From an uncultured Pelagibacteraceae bacterium (lineage in GTDB: Bacteria; Pseudomonadota; Alphaproteobacteria; Pelagibacterales; Pelagibacteraceae): a DNA stretch of 64,000 nucleotides. Below are positions 36,032-44,062 of this stretch, piece by piece. Within the stretch, counting starts at the first letter, position 1, and each line of letters begins with the position of its first letter. The stretch spans positions 20,095 to 84,094 of the forward strand of contig CACCLK010000001.1 of the NCBI GenBank assembly GCA_902546795.1, written 5' to 3'. The notes beneath the pieces are model-generated. The model had not been told where the DNA came from. It saw nothing but the letters and a program-made list of their open reading frames with translations, and searched no databases. A program made the position numbers and the translations under genes.

Positions 36032-37030
36032 ATGAAAAAACTAATATCAACAATCTCTGCTACATTAGTATTGTTTGCGCTATCAAGCCCATTAACAACA
36101 ATAGCTAAATCCGCTGAGTTCTTTTCTATTGGAACAGGTGGACCTACTGGAGTTTATTTCCAAGTAGGAAATGCTGTGTGTAAAATGGTTGCAAAGATAC
36201 AATCTGCAGAACACGGAAGAAAAAAAGGAACGGACAAAGCATACAGATGCTCTGCTCCTTCAACAGGAGGTTCTACTTATAACATTGGTCAAATCATGCA
36301 GGGTGAGTTACAATTTGGTGTAGCTCAGTCAGACTGGCAATACCATGCATATAATGGAACAAGACCTGATAAAGTTAAACCTTACGACAAATTACGAGCA
36401 GTTTTCTCAGCTCATCCAGAGCCATTTCAAATTATAGCTAGAAAAGGTTCTAGAATAAAAGACTGGAATTCTTTAAAAGGCAAAAAAGTAAATATTGGAA
36501 ACCCAGGTTCTGGACAAAGAGGAACATTCGAAGTTCTTATGGAAGCACATGGCGTAGACACTGGTTATTTTGGTTCTACTTCAGAGCTTACTTCATCTGA
36601 ACAATCAGGAGCTCTTTGTGATAAAAAAATCGACGCATTTGGTTACACAGTTGGTGTGCCCAATGCTGGTGTTGCACAATCTACAGATGGATGTGGAGCA
36701 AGCATAATTAACTTAGAAACAGACGCAGTTAAAAAACTTGTGGCTGATAACCCTTTTTATGCCTTTGCTACAATTCCGAAAGGTACTTACAAAACATCAA
36801 AAAAAGATGTTACTACTTTTGGAGTAATGGCTTCATTTGTAACAAGTGCGGATGTTTCTGATGATCTTGTATACTCAGTAACAAAAGCTGTTTTTGAAAA
36901 TCTTGATGATTTTAGAAAACAACATCCTGCATTTGCAAATTTAGATCCAAAGAAAATGATCGTAGATGGTCTTTCTGCCCCGCTACATCCAGGTGCAGTA
37001 AAATACTATAAAGAAAAAGGCTTAATGTAA
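36032..37030 (+). CDS. TAXI-family TRAP transporter substrate-binding protein
   Basis: Periplasmic binding protein of 332 residues. The signal peptide is MKKLISTISATLVLFALSS with a cleavage region near TTIAKSA. The TAXI-type opening SIGTGGPTGVYFQVGNAVC is diagnostic. The track begins at a TTG 8 codons upstream; the ATG at 36032 has a GGGAGA ribosome site 7 bases before it. A strong hairpin terminator lies between it and the permease gene, a common way to make more binding protein than permease. The ligand is unknown; TAXI relatives bind glutamate or other carboxylates. Confidence 0.93.
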   Translation: MKKLISTISATLVLFALSSPLTTIAKSAEFFSIGTGGPTGVYFQVGNAVCKMVAKIQSAEHGRKKGTDKAYRCSAPSTGGSTYNIGQIMQGELQFGVAQSDWQYHAYNGTRPDKVKPYDKLRAVFSAHPEPFQIIARKGSRIKDWNSLKGKKVNIGNPGSGQRGTFEVLMEAHGVDTGYFGSTSELTSSEQSGALCDKKIDAFGYTVGVPNAGVAQSTDGCGASIINLETDAVKKLVADNPFYAFATIPKGTYKTSKKDVTTFGVMASFVTSADVSDDLVYSVTKAVFENLDDFRKQHPAFANLDPKKMIVDGLSAPLHPGAVKYYKEKGLM

Positions 37031-37043
37031 GTCAAATAAATTT

Positions 37044-37076
37044 AAGGCCCAGTTGAAAAACTGGGCCTTTTTTTTT
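37044..37076 (+). terminator. Intrinsic terminator/attenuator between binding protein and TRAP permease
   Basis: Perfect 11-base stem AAGGCCCAGTT / AACTGGGCCTT closed by a GAAA tetraloop, followed by a T-run of about eleven bases including the end of the stem. It lies between the TAXI gene and the permease, so read-through would set a lower permease level. Confidence 0.9.
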
Positions 37077-37087
37077 ATGTTCTTTTA

Positions 37088-39433
37088 ATGTCACAAGTTA
37101 ATCAAAATTTTTTTAAAAAACACGATGAAGAGGGCGGGTCCAGAAGAGTCCTTCATAATTGGAATCTTAAATTAGTTGGATTTTTGGCAATTACTTGGTC
37201 TCTTTTTCAATTATGGTATGCTTCACCTCTTCCATTTATACTTGATTTCGGAAAATTTATTGACGTTCCAGCAAGAGCAATTCACCTAGCTTTTGGTATG
37301 GGTCTTTGTTTTTTAGCTTACCCGGCGATCAAATCAAAAAGAAACTCATCAATAAATATCTCTGATTATACTTTAGCTTTTATTTCTACTTTAGCTACAA
37401 TTTATCTAGTCATAGAGTACGAAGGTTTAGTTTATAGGCAGGGTATACTAGCATCATTAAATTTTTTTGGTCTAAAGATTCCTTATGAATTAATTCTTGG
37501 GGGTCTCGGAATTATTCTTCTGTTAGAGGCAACTAGAAGGGCCATCGGAATTCCTTTGGTGGCAATAGCTCTTATATTTCTATTATTTTCAATTTTTGGT
37601 CAAAAGATGCCTGATTTAATCTCTCATCAAGGCTTATCAATCACAAGACTTGTTGGATACCATTGGTTCGGTGGAGAGGCAATTTTTGGTATACCCATAA
37701 GTGTCTCAGTAAGTTTTATTTTCCTTTTTGTTTTATTTGGCGCAACTTTGGATGCTGCAGGAGGTGGAAAATATTTCCTTAATTTAGCATTTGCATTAGT
37801 CGGTAAAATGAGAGGTGGGCCAGCAAAGGCCGCAATTTTAGCTTCTGGATTGACCGGATTAATTTCTGGATCTTCAGTAGCAAATACTGTCACAACTGGA
37901 ACTTTTACAATTCCAATAATGAAAAGGACTGGTCTTAGTCCTACAAAAGCAGGTGCTATTGAAGTTGCTGCATCTGTAAACGGACAAATTATGCCTCCAA
38001 TTATGGGTGCCGCAGCTTTTGTTATGGCAGAATTATTAGGAATTTCTTATTTTACAGTTATTACTCATGCGTTCTTGCCCGCAATAATATCTTATATAGC
38101 TTTATTTTATATCTCGCATTTAGAGTCTGTTAAATTAGATATCAAGGGATTACCAGCAGATCAAATACCGCCATTAGGCAAAACATTTTTAAGTGGCATT
38201 CATTTCTTGATACCAATATTTATTTTAGTTTATTTATTATTAGTTGAGCGTTGGACCGCAGCATCAGCCGTATTTTATTCAATTCTATCTTTATTTTTAA
38301 TTATTATAGTAAAAGAAATTTTTACTGCAATTAGGGTTAACGAGAGTTTTGTTAGTGGATTACGAGAGGGATATAATAAAGTTATTACTGGATTAGAGAA
38401 AGGCGCTCTTAACATGATAAGCGTTGCAATAGCTATTGCAACCGCAGGAATAATTGTTGGTGCTGTTGCATCAACTGGTTTGAGCAACAATCTTATTGTA
38501 ATCGTGGAGGCTATTTCAGGTGGTAATGTGATCACACTTCTTTTGTTAACAGCTGTTCTTTGTATTATTTTGGGAATGGGGTTGCCAACAACAGCAAACT
38601 ATCTAGTTGTTGCGGCCTTGATGGCTCAGGTAGTTGTAGAGGTGGGAAGTGCTTCGGGCTATGTTTTTCCACTAATCGCTATTCACTTATATGTTTTTTA
38701 TTATGGACTTATGGCTGATGTTACACCGCCAGTTGGTCTTGCTTCTTATGCTGCTGCGGCAATATCAAAAGCAGATCCAATTAAAACTGGTGTTCAAGCT
38801 TTTTGGTATAGTTTAAGGACTGGAATTTTACCGATCGTATTCATATTTAATACTGAATTGCTTTTAATAGGTATTGAGAGTTTTTGGCACGGATTAGTTG
38901 TGGTTATAACCTCTTTATCAGCAATATTAATTTTTACTGCGGCAACACAAGGTTGGTTCATAAATAGATTAAAATGGTATGAAATTATCGCTTTCCTTTT
39001 AATTTCAATGTCATTATTTAGACCAGGATACATTCTTGATAAATTTTATCCTAAATTTGAAAAACAAGCTCTTAATGTTGAGAAGATAAGTAGTATTGAA
39101 TTTAATCCTGAAAGAGAAGTTCATATAAAAGTAACTAGAAGAACAGAATATGGTGACAGGTATAAGCTTTTTGTGATTGAAAAAAATAGTTTTGAACAAG
39201 ACTTCAGCTTCGAAGAATATGGAGTAAATTTGATTAATCAAGATGGAAGACTTACGGTTGATACTTTGAAGTGGAACGGTTTAGCTAAAAAGGCTGGAAT
39301 TGAGACTGGTGATGTAGTCAGCGAATTCAAAATTGAAAATCTAGACCGACCGGATAAAGCAATAATTTATCCTTTTTCATTTTTATTAATTTTCATTTTT
39401 GGATATAATAATTATAGAAGAAAATTAAAATAA
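37088..39433 (+). CDS. TRAP transporter fused 4TM/12TM permease with C-terminal DUF3394
   Basis: Single protein of 781 residues joining the small (about residues 25-190) and large (about 190-640) TRAP membrane subunits, the usual partner of TAXI binding proteins. The DctM-like core shows SGLTGLISGSSVANTVTTG, VNGQIMPPIMGAAAFVM and GMGLPTTANYLVVAALMA. The last 100 residues, after the membrane helices, contain a PDZ-like segment (LAKKAGIETGDVVSEF) typical of DUF3394, and end with another hydrophobic helix. It is energised by a sodium gradient in characterised relatives. Confidence 0.94.
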   Translation: MSQVNQNFFKKHDEEGGSRRVLHNWNLKLVGFLAITWSLFQLWYASPLPFILDFGKFIDVPARAIHLAFGMGLCFLAYPAIKSKRNSSINISDYTLAFISTLATIYLVIEYEGLVYRQGILASLNFFGLKIPYELILGGLGIILLLEATRRAIGIPLVAIALIFLLFSIFGQKMPDLISHQGLSITRLVGYHWFGGEAIFGIPISVSVSFIFLFVLFGATLDAAGGGKYFLNLAFALVGKMRGGPAKAAILASGLTGLISGSSVANTVTTGTFTIPIMKRTGLSPTKAGAIEVAASVNGQIMPPIMGAAAFVMAELLGISYFTVITHAFLPAIISYIALFYISHLESVKLDIKGLPADQIPPLGKTFLSGIHFLIPIFILVYLLLVERWTAASAVFYSILSLFLIIIVKEIFTAIRVNESFVSGLREGYNKVITGLEKGALNMISVAIAIATAGIIVGAVASTGLSNNLIVIVEAISGGNVITLLLLTAVLCIILGMGLPTTANYLVVAALMAQVVVEVGSASGYVFPLIAIHLYVFYYGLMADVTPPVGLASYAAAAISKADPIKTGVQAFWYSLRTGILPIVFIFNTELLLIGIESFWHGLVVVITSLSAILIFTAATQGWFINRLKWYEIIAFLLISMSLFRPGYILDKFYPKFEKQALNVEKISSIEFNPEREVHIKVTRRTEYGDRYKLFVIEKNSFEQDFSFEEYGVNLINQDGRLTVDTLKWNGLAKKAGIETGDVVSEFKIENLDRPDKAIIYPFSFLLIFIFGYNNYRRKLK

Positions 39434-39437
39434 CGAT

Positions 39438-39587
39438 ATGTTAAAGCAGATTTACAGATTATTCTGCTATTTAGGTTTGCATAGATACGATGTGATTGAT
39501 ACAAACTATGGTTTTGGCGCAGCTGGTTCAACACAAACAGTCAAGTGCAAGGATTGTGGACTTCAGAAAGTAAGACAAAAAAAATGA
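39438..39587 (+). CDS. 49-residue zinc-finger-like small protein upstream of msrB
   Basis: Not in the track. The product starts MLKQIYRLFCYLGLHRYDV and ends with CKDCGLQKVRQKK. The spacing C-x4-H, then CxxC, resembles small zinc-ribbon proteins of the DUF1660 type, here with a glycine-rich middle. The ATG lies 4 bases after the permease stop, and its stop TGA overlaps the msrB ATG (ATGA), so it is translationally coupled with msrB. Homology is a guess from pattern; metal binding is inference. Confidence 0.68.
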   Translation: MLKQIYRLFCYLGLHRYDVIDTNYGFGAAGSTQTVKCKDCGLQKVRQKK

Positions 39588-40048
39588 ATAAAAAAAAAAG
39601 AAATTTTTTTAAATTTATTTTACTAACAGCTGTTTCAGTAAGTGTTGGTAAATATAGTCAATTATTTGCTCTAGAAAAATCAAAAATCCTCAATCCTAAT
39701 TTAACAGAAGAGCAAAAAAAAATTATGTTTAGAGGAGGCACGGAACTTGCCGGGTCAAGTGTTTTAAATTTTGAGAAAAGAAGGGGCTCATATCATTGTG
39801 CTAATTGTAATGCTAAACTGTTCGAGTCAGTAGCAAAATATGATAGTGGCACCGGGTGGCCATCCTTTACAGACGCGATACCAGGAGCGTTCAAAACAAA
39901 AATAGATTATTCGTATGGCATGAAAAGAATTGCTTATTATTGTGCTAAATGCGGTGCCCACCACGGACATGTTTTTAATGATGGCCCAGGACAATCTGGT
40001 AAAAGGTATTGCAATAATGGTGTTTGCTTAATATTTATACCTCAATAA
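39584..40048 (+). CDS. msrB: Peptide-methionine (R)-S-oxide reductase, exported form
   Basis: MsrB repairs the R form of methionine sulfoxide. It has the zinc cysteines YHCANC and YYCAKCG, the KYDSGTGWPSF motif (here AKYDSGTGWPSF) and the catalytic region GKRYCNNGVCL, which carries the reactive cysteine. An N-terminal hydrophobic stretch (FFKFILLTAVSVSVG) suggests export or membrane anchoring. The track start is a TTG 13 codons upstream; the ATG at 39584 gives 154 residues and a clean signal-like N-terminus. Its stop abuts the stop of the opposing thioesterase gene. Confidence 0.9.
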   Translation: MNKKKRNFFKFILLTAVSVSVGKYSQLFALEKSKILNPNLTEEQKKIMFRGGTELAGSSVLNFEKRRGSYHCANCNAKLFESVAKYDSGTGWPSFTDAIPGAFKTKIDYSYGMKRIAYYCAKCGAHHGHVFNDGPGQSGKRYCNNGVCLIFIPQ

Positions 40049-40441
40049 TTAAGATAATATTTTCCAGGTACCATTTGCTGAGGCAACGATTCCATTTCCG
40101 TTTAAGATCTCACAATAAATAAATATCAATGTATTTGTTTTTTTTAAAATCTTTACTTTACCGGATAGTATTTCGCCTGATTTTCCAGCAGAAATAAATT
40201 TTATATCTAAATTAATAGTAACGCATCTTTTTCCTGAGGCTATCATATGAGCTGCAGTTCCCATTCCAGCGTCCGCAATAGTTGATAAATACCCACCGTG
40301 GGCTATTCCTCCAGTATTCAAATGCATATCCAGAACCTTTGCTGAAAATTGATAATTTTCGTTATCAATCTTTTTGAAAGATAGACCGCCTAAATGTTTC
40401 ATAAAACCTTTTTTAGATTCGTCCATACTTTTTTTTATCAT
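40049..40441 (-). CDS. PaaI-type thioesterase (hotdog fold)
   Basis: Acyl-CoA thioesterase family protein of 130 residues. The hotdog catalytic segment is LNTGGIAHGGYLSTIADAGMGTA, followed by VTINLDIKFISAGKSGEIL. Two in-frame starts are possible (40441 and 40426, MDESKKGF). The longer overlaps the end of the DMT transporter gene by 29 bases and the shorter by 14. The substrate is not visible; phenylacetyl- or aryl-CoA esters are typical of the family. Confidence 0.86.
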   Translation of the reverse strand: MIKKSMDESKKGFMKHLGGLSFKKIDNENYQFSAKVLDMHLNTGGIAHGGYLSTIADAGMGTAAHMIASGKRCVTINLDIKFISAGKSGEILSGKVKILKKTNTLIFIYCEILNGNGIVASANGTWKILS

Positions 40442-41312
40442 ACATAGGAGCTAATTGTGAAAAAATAACAGCAAATAGTATTAGCATAATACCGATTACT
40501 TTAATTTCAGTTAAATATTGACTTAGAATGATCCAGCCAAAAACTGATGCAAAAACACCTTCAAGTGAAAATATAATTGCAACAGGAGCAGGAGATAAAT
40601 TCTGTTGACCATAAATTTGTAAAAGAAAAGCTAATCCACTCGATAAAACTCCTGCATAAATCATTTCTTTCCCATCTAAAGCCATATTTGAAAACTGAAC
40701 ATTTTCAAAGACTAAAGCCGCGCATAATGCGAAAAGTGATGCTAATAAGCATTGCACACATGCAATTGTGATTGGGTAATTGAATATTTTTAAGAATCTG
40801 GAAATAAAAACAATATGAAACGCCCAAAATAAAGCATTAAAAATTGCGATACTATCCCCAATTCTTACTTGAATATTTTCAAACTCAGTTAAAAGAATTC
40901 CACCGAATAAACAAATTATTATTGATAGCCAAACCGATTTATGAATATTTTTTGAAAAAAAATAGTAAGCAACAAAAGGAACTAGAACTACATAAAAAAC
41001 AGTAAAAACTGCTGTGTTTGCGACATCAGTGTAAAGCAAAGCGTATTGCTGCAAAATATTTCCTGCTGATAATAGAAATCCTATAAGAAGCAGATTAAAA
41101 ATATTTTCTTTTTTTATAATTAACGATTTGATTTTACCATACTCAAAAATTAATAAAAAAGGTACCAATGTTAGAAAACCAAGGAACAGTCTTCCAAAAG
41201 TAAATGTAAATGGACCGTTATAGTCCATACCCATGTCTTGAGCTATAAAAGCAGATCCCCAAATTAATGAACAGCTTATTGCACAAATAAGAGAGAATAT
41301 TTTTTTATTCAT
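40413..41312 (-). CDS. EamA/DMT-family permease
   Basis: Drug/metabolite transporter superfamily protein with ten hydrophobic helices in two EamA repeats over 299 residues. Visible landmarks are CSLIWGSAFIAQDMG at the N-terminus and IIFSLEGVFASVFGWI in the second repeat. The substrate is unknown; such proteins export amino acids or other metabolites. It lies downstream of the pyruvate dehydrogenase E2 gene on the same strand and could be a later part of its transcript. Confidence 0.88.
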   Translation of the reverse strand: MNKKIFSLICAISCSLIWGSAFIAQDMGMDYNGPFTFTFGRLFLGFLTLVPFLLIFEYGKIKSLIIKKENIFNLLLIGFLLSAGNILQQYALLYTDVANTAVFTVFYVVLVPFVAYYFFSKNIHKSVWLSIIICLFGGILLTEFENIQVRIGDSIAIFNALFWAFHIVFISRFLKIFNYPITIACVQCLLASLFALCAALVFENVQFSNMALDGKEMIYAGVLSSGLAFLLQIYGQQNLSPAPVAIIFSLEGVFASVFGWIILSQYLTEIKVIGIMLILFAVIFSQLAPMYDKKKYGRI

Positions 41313-41335
41313 GCTTTGTACTATTTTATAATTTC

Positions 41336-42583
41336 TTAAACAGCAAGTTTAAAAGCAAAATCTTTTCCAAGACTTTGAGACAAATGAACACAAAATCTAG
41401 CACCCTCAGCCCCATCTATAATTCTATGATCATAAGATAATGAAATCGGCAATATCTTTCTTGATAGATATTTTCCGTCTTGAAATACAATTTTATCAAA
41501 TACCTTACCAACTCCTAAAATAGCAACTTCAGGTGGGTTTATAATTGGAGTAAAAAAATTTCCTCCTATTCCGCCTAAACTTGAGATGGTCATTGATCCA
41601 CCAAAAAATTCCTTTTTATCAATTTTTAAATCTCTACATAACTTACTTACTCTCCTTAACTCATTTGAAATCTTTTTAATTGACATTTTCTCTACATCTC
41701 TAATTTTAGGTACCATCAAACCATGAGGCGTATCTACTGCAAAGCCTATATGATAATATTTTTTGAAAGTAATTTTGTTAGTTTCTGTATCAATTGAACA
41801 ATTAAAATTTGGATAAGTTTGTAAAGCTTTTACTAAAGCTCTAGTTATGAATGCTAAAGGTGTAATAGCAACCTTCTCACCAGTATAAACATCTCTTAAT
41901 GATTTTCTGAAAATTTCCATTTCAGTAATATCAATTTCATCGTGCTGAGTAACGTGAGGTATCTCAGTCCAAGATCTAACAAGTTGAGGTCCGGAAAGCC
42001 TTTTTACTCTTGGAATATCTTTAATTTCTATTTCACCGAATTCTGAGTGATCGTACTCATCTTTGTATTTCGTCTTATTTATTTGACCTTCTCCAGATGA
42101 TGAAAGTTTTGATTTAATATGTTTCTTCACATCTTCTACTGTTACTCTCCCTAATCTTTCAGTCCCAGCTATTTGAAAAATGTCCGCTCCCATTTCTCTC
42201 GCAAATTTTCTTATTTTTGGACTTGCAGATTTTACTGCGCCCTCAACACTTTTAACTTTTTGTTGAGCGGTGCTAATTTTTTTTTCTGGGATTTCTTTAT
42301 TTTCTGTTTCCTTGCTTGCACTGGTTTTTATTTCTGATTTTTTTTGACCAACTTCTAGTGACAAAATTAAATCACCTTTATTTACTTTGTCTCCGACTTT
42401 TACATCAATATTTTTAATTACTCCATTATGAGTAGATGGAACTTCTACACTGGATTTATCGCTTTCAAGAGTGATCAAAGAATCATTCTTTTTTATATTT
42501 TGACCAGACTTTACAAGAACTTCTATAATTTCAACATCTTTGAAATCACCTAAATCTGGAACTAAAATTTTCTCAATCGACAT
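41336..42583 (-). CDS. aceF: Pyruvate dehydrogenase E2 (dihydrolipoyl acetyltransferase)
   Basis: E2 core of the pyruvate dehydrogenase complex, 415 residues. It carries one lipoyl domain (residues 1-77, lipoyl lysine in ESDKSSVEV), a linker, a peripheral subunit-binding domain (about 118-156, SPKIRKFAREMGADI) and the acetyltransferase domain with [12 protein letters not shown]. The lipoyl domain is strikingly similar to the one fused to the E1 protein at 47139. This E2 style (VPDLGDFKDVE) resembles beta/gammaproteobacterial AceF. It begins 21 bases after tRNA-Arg, which leaves no room for its own promoter and shows no Shine-Dalgarno sequence. Confidence 0.93.
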   Translation of the reverse strand: MSIEKILVPDLGDFKDVEIIEVLVKSGQNIKKNDSLITLESDKSSVEVPSTHNGVIKNIDVKVGDKVNKGDLILSLEVGQKKSEIKTSASKETENKEIPEKKISTAQQKVKSVEGAVKSASPKIRKFAREMGADIFQIAGTERLGRVTVEDVKKHIKSKLSSSGEGQINKTKYKDEYDHSEFGEIEIKDIPRVKRLSGPQLVRSWTEIPHVTQHDEIDITEMEIFRKSLRDVYTGEKVAITPLAFITRALVKALQTYPNFNCSIDTETNKITFKKYYHIGFAVDTPHGLMVPKIRDVEKMSIKKISNELRRVSKLCRDLKIDKKEFFGGSMTISSLGGIGGNFFTPIINPPEVAILGVGKVFDKIVFQDGKYLSRKILPISLSYDHRIIDGAEGARFCVHLSQSLGKDFAFKLAV

Positions 42584-42604
42584 ATCATTAATGTAGCAAA
42601 AATT

Positions 42605-42681
42605 TGGTGCGCCTGCTAGGATTTGAACCCAGAACCTCCTGGTCCGTAGCCAAGCGCTCTATCCAGTTGAGCTACAGGCGC
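42605..42681 (-). tRNA. tRNA-Arg (anticodon ACG)
   Basis: On the minus strand the acceptor GCGCCTG pairs with CAGGCGC, the anticodon arm is CTTGG-CTACGGA-CCAGG (ACG, expected to be edited to ICG), and the T arm is CTGGG-TTCAAAT-CCTAG. The CCA end is encoded, unlike that of tRNA-Leu in this window. The pyruvate dehydrogenase E2 gene starts 21 bases downstream. Confidence 0.97.
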
Positions 42682-42743
42682 ATTATCATCAATTACCAAA
42701 TAAACTATTGTATTTAAAGGACTAACATCTATATATTATAAAA

Positions 42744-43922
42744 ATGGCAGATAATGCAGTAGTAATTACATCAGCGGTAAGAACCGCAGTTGGATCATTG
42801 AACAGAAGCTTAAAAAATGTACCTGGTCACGAGCTTGGATCTGCAGTGATTAGCGAAAGTATTGACAGATCTAATTTAAAAAAAGACGAAGTTGATGAAG
42901 TAATAATGGGACAAGTGTTAACTGGAGGAACAGGTCAAAACCCAGCGAGACAAGCTTCCATTCACTCTGGAATTCCAAAAGAAAAACCTGCCTTTATTGT
43001 TAATCAAGTTTGTGGTTCAGGAATAAGATCAGTTGCTTCAGGTTACCAAAGTATTAAGGCCGGAAACTCAAGTATAATAGTTGCTGGAGGACAAGAAAGT
43101 ATGTCTTTAGCACCTCACGCAATTCATTTAAGAGATGGAAAAAAATTAGGTGATACTGAGATGACAGACACTATGATAAAAGATGGTTTGTGGGATGCAT
43201 TTCACGGTTATCATATGGGTATTACGGCAGAGAATGTTGCATCAAAATTTCAGGTAACGAGAGAACAACAAGATAAATTTGCATTAAGCTCTCAGGAAAA
43301 AGCATTGAAAGCTCAAAAAGAAAATAAATTTAAAGAAGAAATTATTAATTTTCAGATAAAGTCAAAAAAAGCTCAAATCGATTTTAAAAAAGATGAGCAT
43401 CCAAGAGAAGGAATTAATTTGGAAGCCTTAAAAAGATTAAAGCCAGTTTTTAAAAAAGATGGCACTGTTACAGCTGGTAATGCCTCAGGTATTAATGATG
43501 GGGCCGCTGCAGTAACAATGATGTCGTCTTTAGACGCAGAAAAAAAAGGTTTAAAAAAATTAGTAACAATAAAATCGTGGGCTAGCTGTGGAGTTGATCC
43601 TGCATTAATGGGTACTGGCCCAATTCCATCGTCAAAAAAAGCTTTAGATTTAGCAGGTTGGTCAGTTAAAGATTTAGATCTTTTAGAGGTCAACGAGGCT
43701 TTCGCAGCTCAAAGTATTGCTGTTCTAAAAACCTTAGGTGTACCAGAGGAGAAGGTAAATGTTAATGGCGGTGCTATTGCTATTGGACATCCTATAGGAG
43801 CTTCGGGTACTCGAATTCTTGTAACATTAATACACGAAATGATAAAACGTGACGTAAAGAGAGGTTTAGCCACATTGTGTATTGGTGGAGGTATGGGTAT
43901 AGCAATGTGTATTGAAAGATAA
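42744..43922 (+). CDS. phaA: Acetyl-CoA C-acetyltransferase (thiolase)
   Basis: Thiolase that joins two acetyl-CoA to acetoacetyl-CoA or cleaves it. It has 392 residues. The nucleophilic cysteine is in NQVCGSGIRSV (about residue 90), the family signature NVNGGAIAIGHPIGASGTRI follows and the C-terminal acid-base cysteine is in LCIGGGMGIAMCIER. The symbol atoB would serve as well. A small TM gene overlaps its stop by one base, and a deacetylase-fold gene and acetoacetyl-CoA synthetase follow, suggesting acetoacetate or short-chain acyl metabolism. Confidence 0.95.
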   Translation: MADNAVVITSAVRTAVGSLNRSLKNVPGHELGSAVISESIDRSNLKKDEVDEVIMGQVLTGGTGQNPARQASIHSGIPKEKPAFIVNQVCGSGIRSVASGYQSIKAGNSSIIVAGGQESMSLAPHAIHLRDGKKLGDTEMTDTMIKDGLWDAFHGYHMGITAENVASKFQVTREQQDKFALSSQEKALKAQKENKFKEEIINFQIKSKKAQIDFKKDEHPREGINLEALKRLKPVFKKDGTVTAGNASGINDGAAAVTMMSSLDAEKKGLKKLVTIKSWASCGVDPALMGTGPIPSSKKALDLAGWSVKDLDLLEVNEAFAAQSIAVLKTLGVPEEKVNVNGGAIAIGHPIGASGTRILVTLIHEMIKRDVKRGLATLCIGGGMGIAMCIER

Positions 43923-44056
43923 TGGAAATTTCAAAACCATATAAAGGTAAAGGCAAGCGTAAATTAAAAAAAATGCCATTCACCCCAAAAGGCTATGTAC
44001 TTTACTATGCCTTTTTTTGGGTTGTAATTATTTCTATTTATTTAGCCTATAATTAA
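43922..44056 (+). CDS. 44-residue single-TM small protein downstream of thiolase
   Basis: Absent from the track. The ATG overlaps the thiolase stop (TAATG). The product has a basic N-terminal half (MEISKPYKGKGKRKLKKMPF) and one C-terminal transmembrane helix (about residues 25-42). Positive-inside topology would put the N-terminus in the cytoplasm. The next gene starts 6 bases after its stop. I know no family for it; junction spacing and the clear amphiphilic layout support it being real. Confidence 0.65.
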   Translation: MEISKPYKGKGKRKLKKMPFTPKGYVLYYAFFWVVIISIYLAYN

Positions 44057-44062
44057 AAATTG

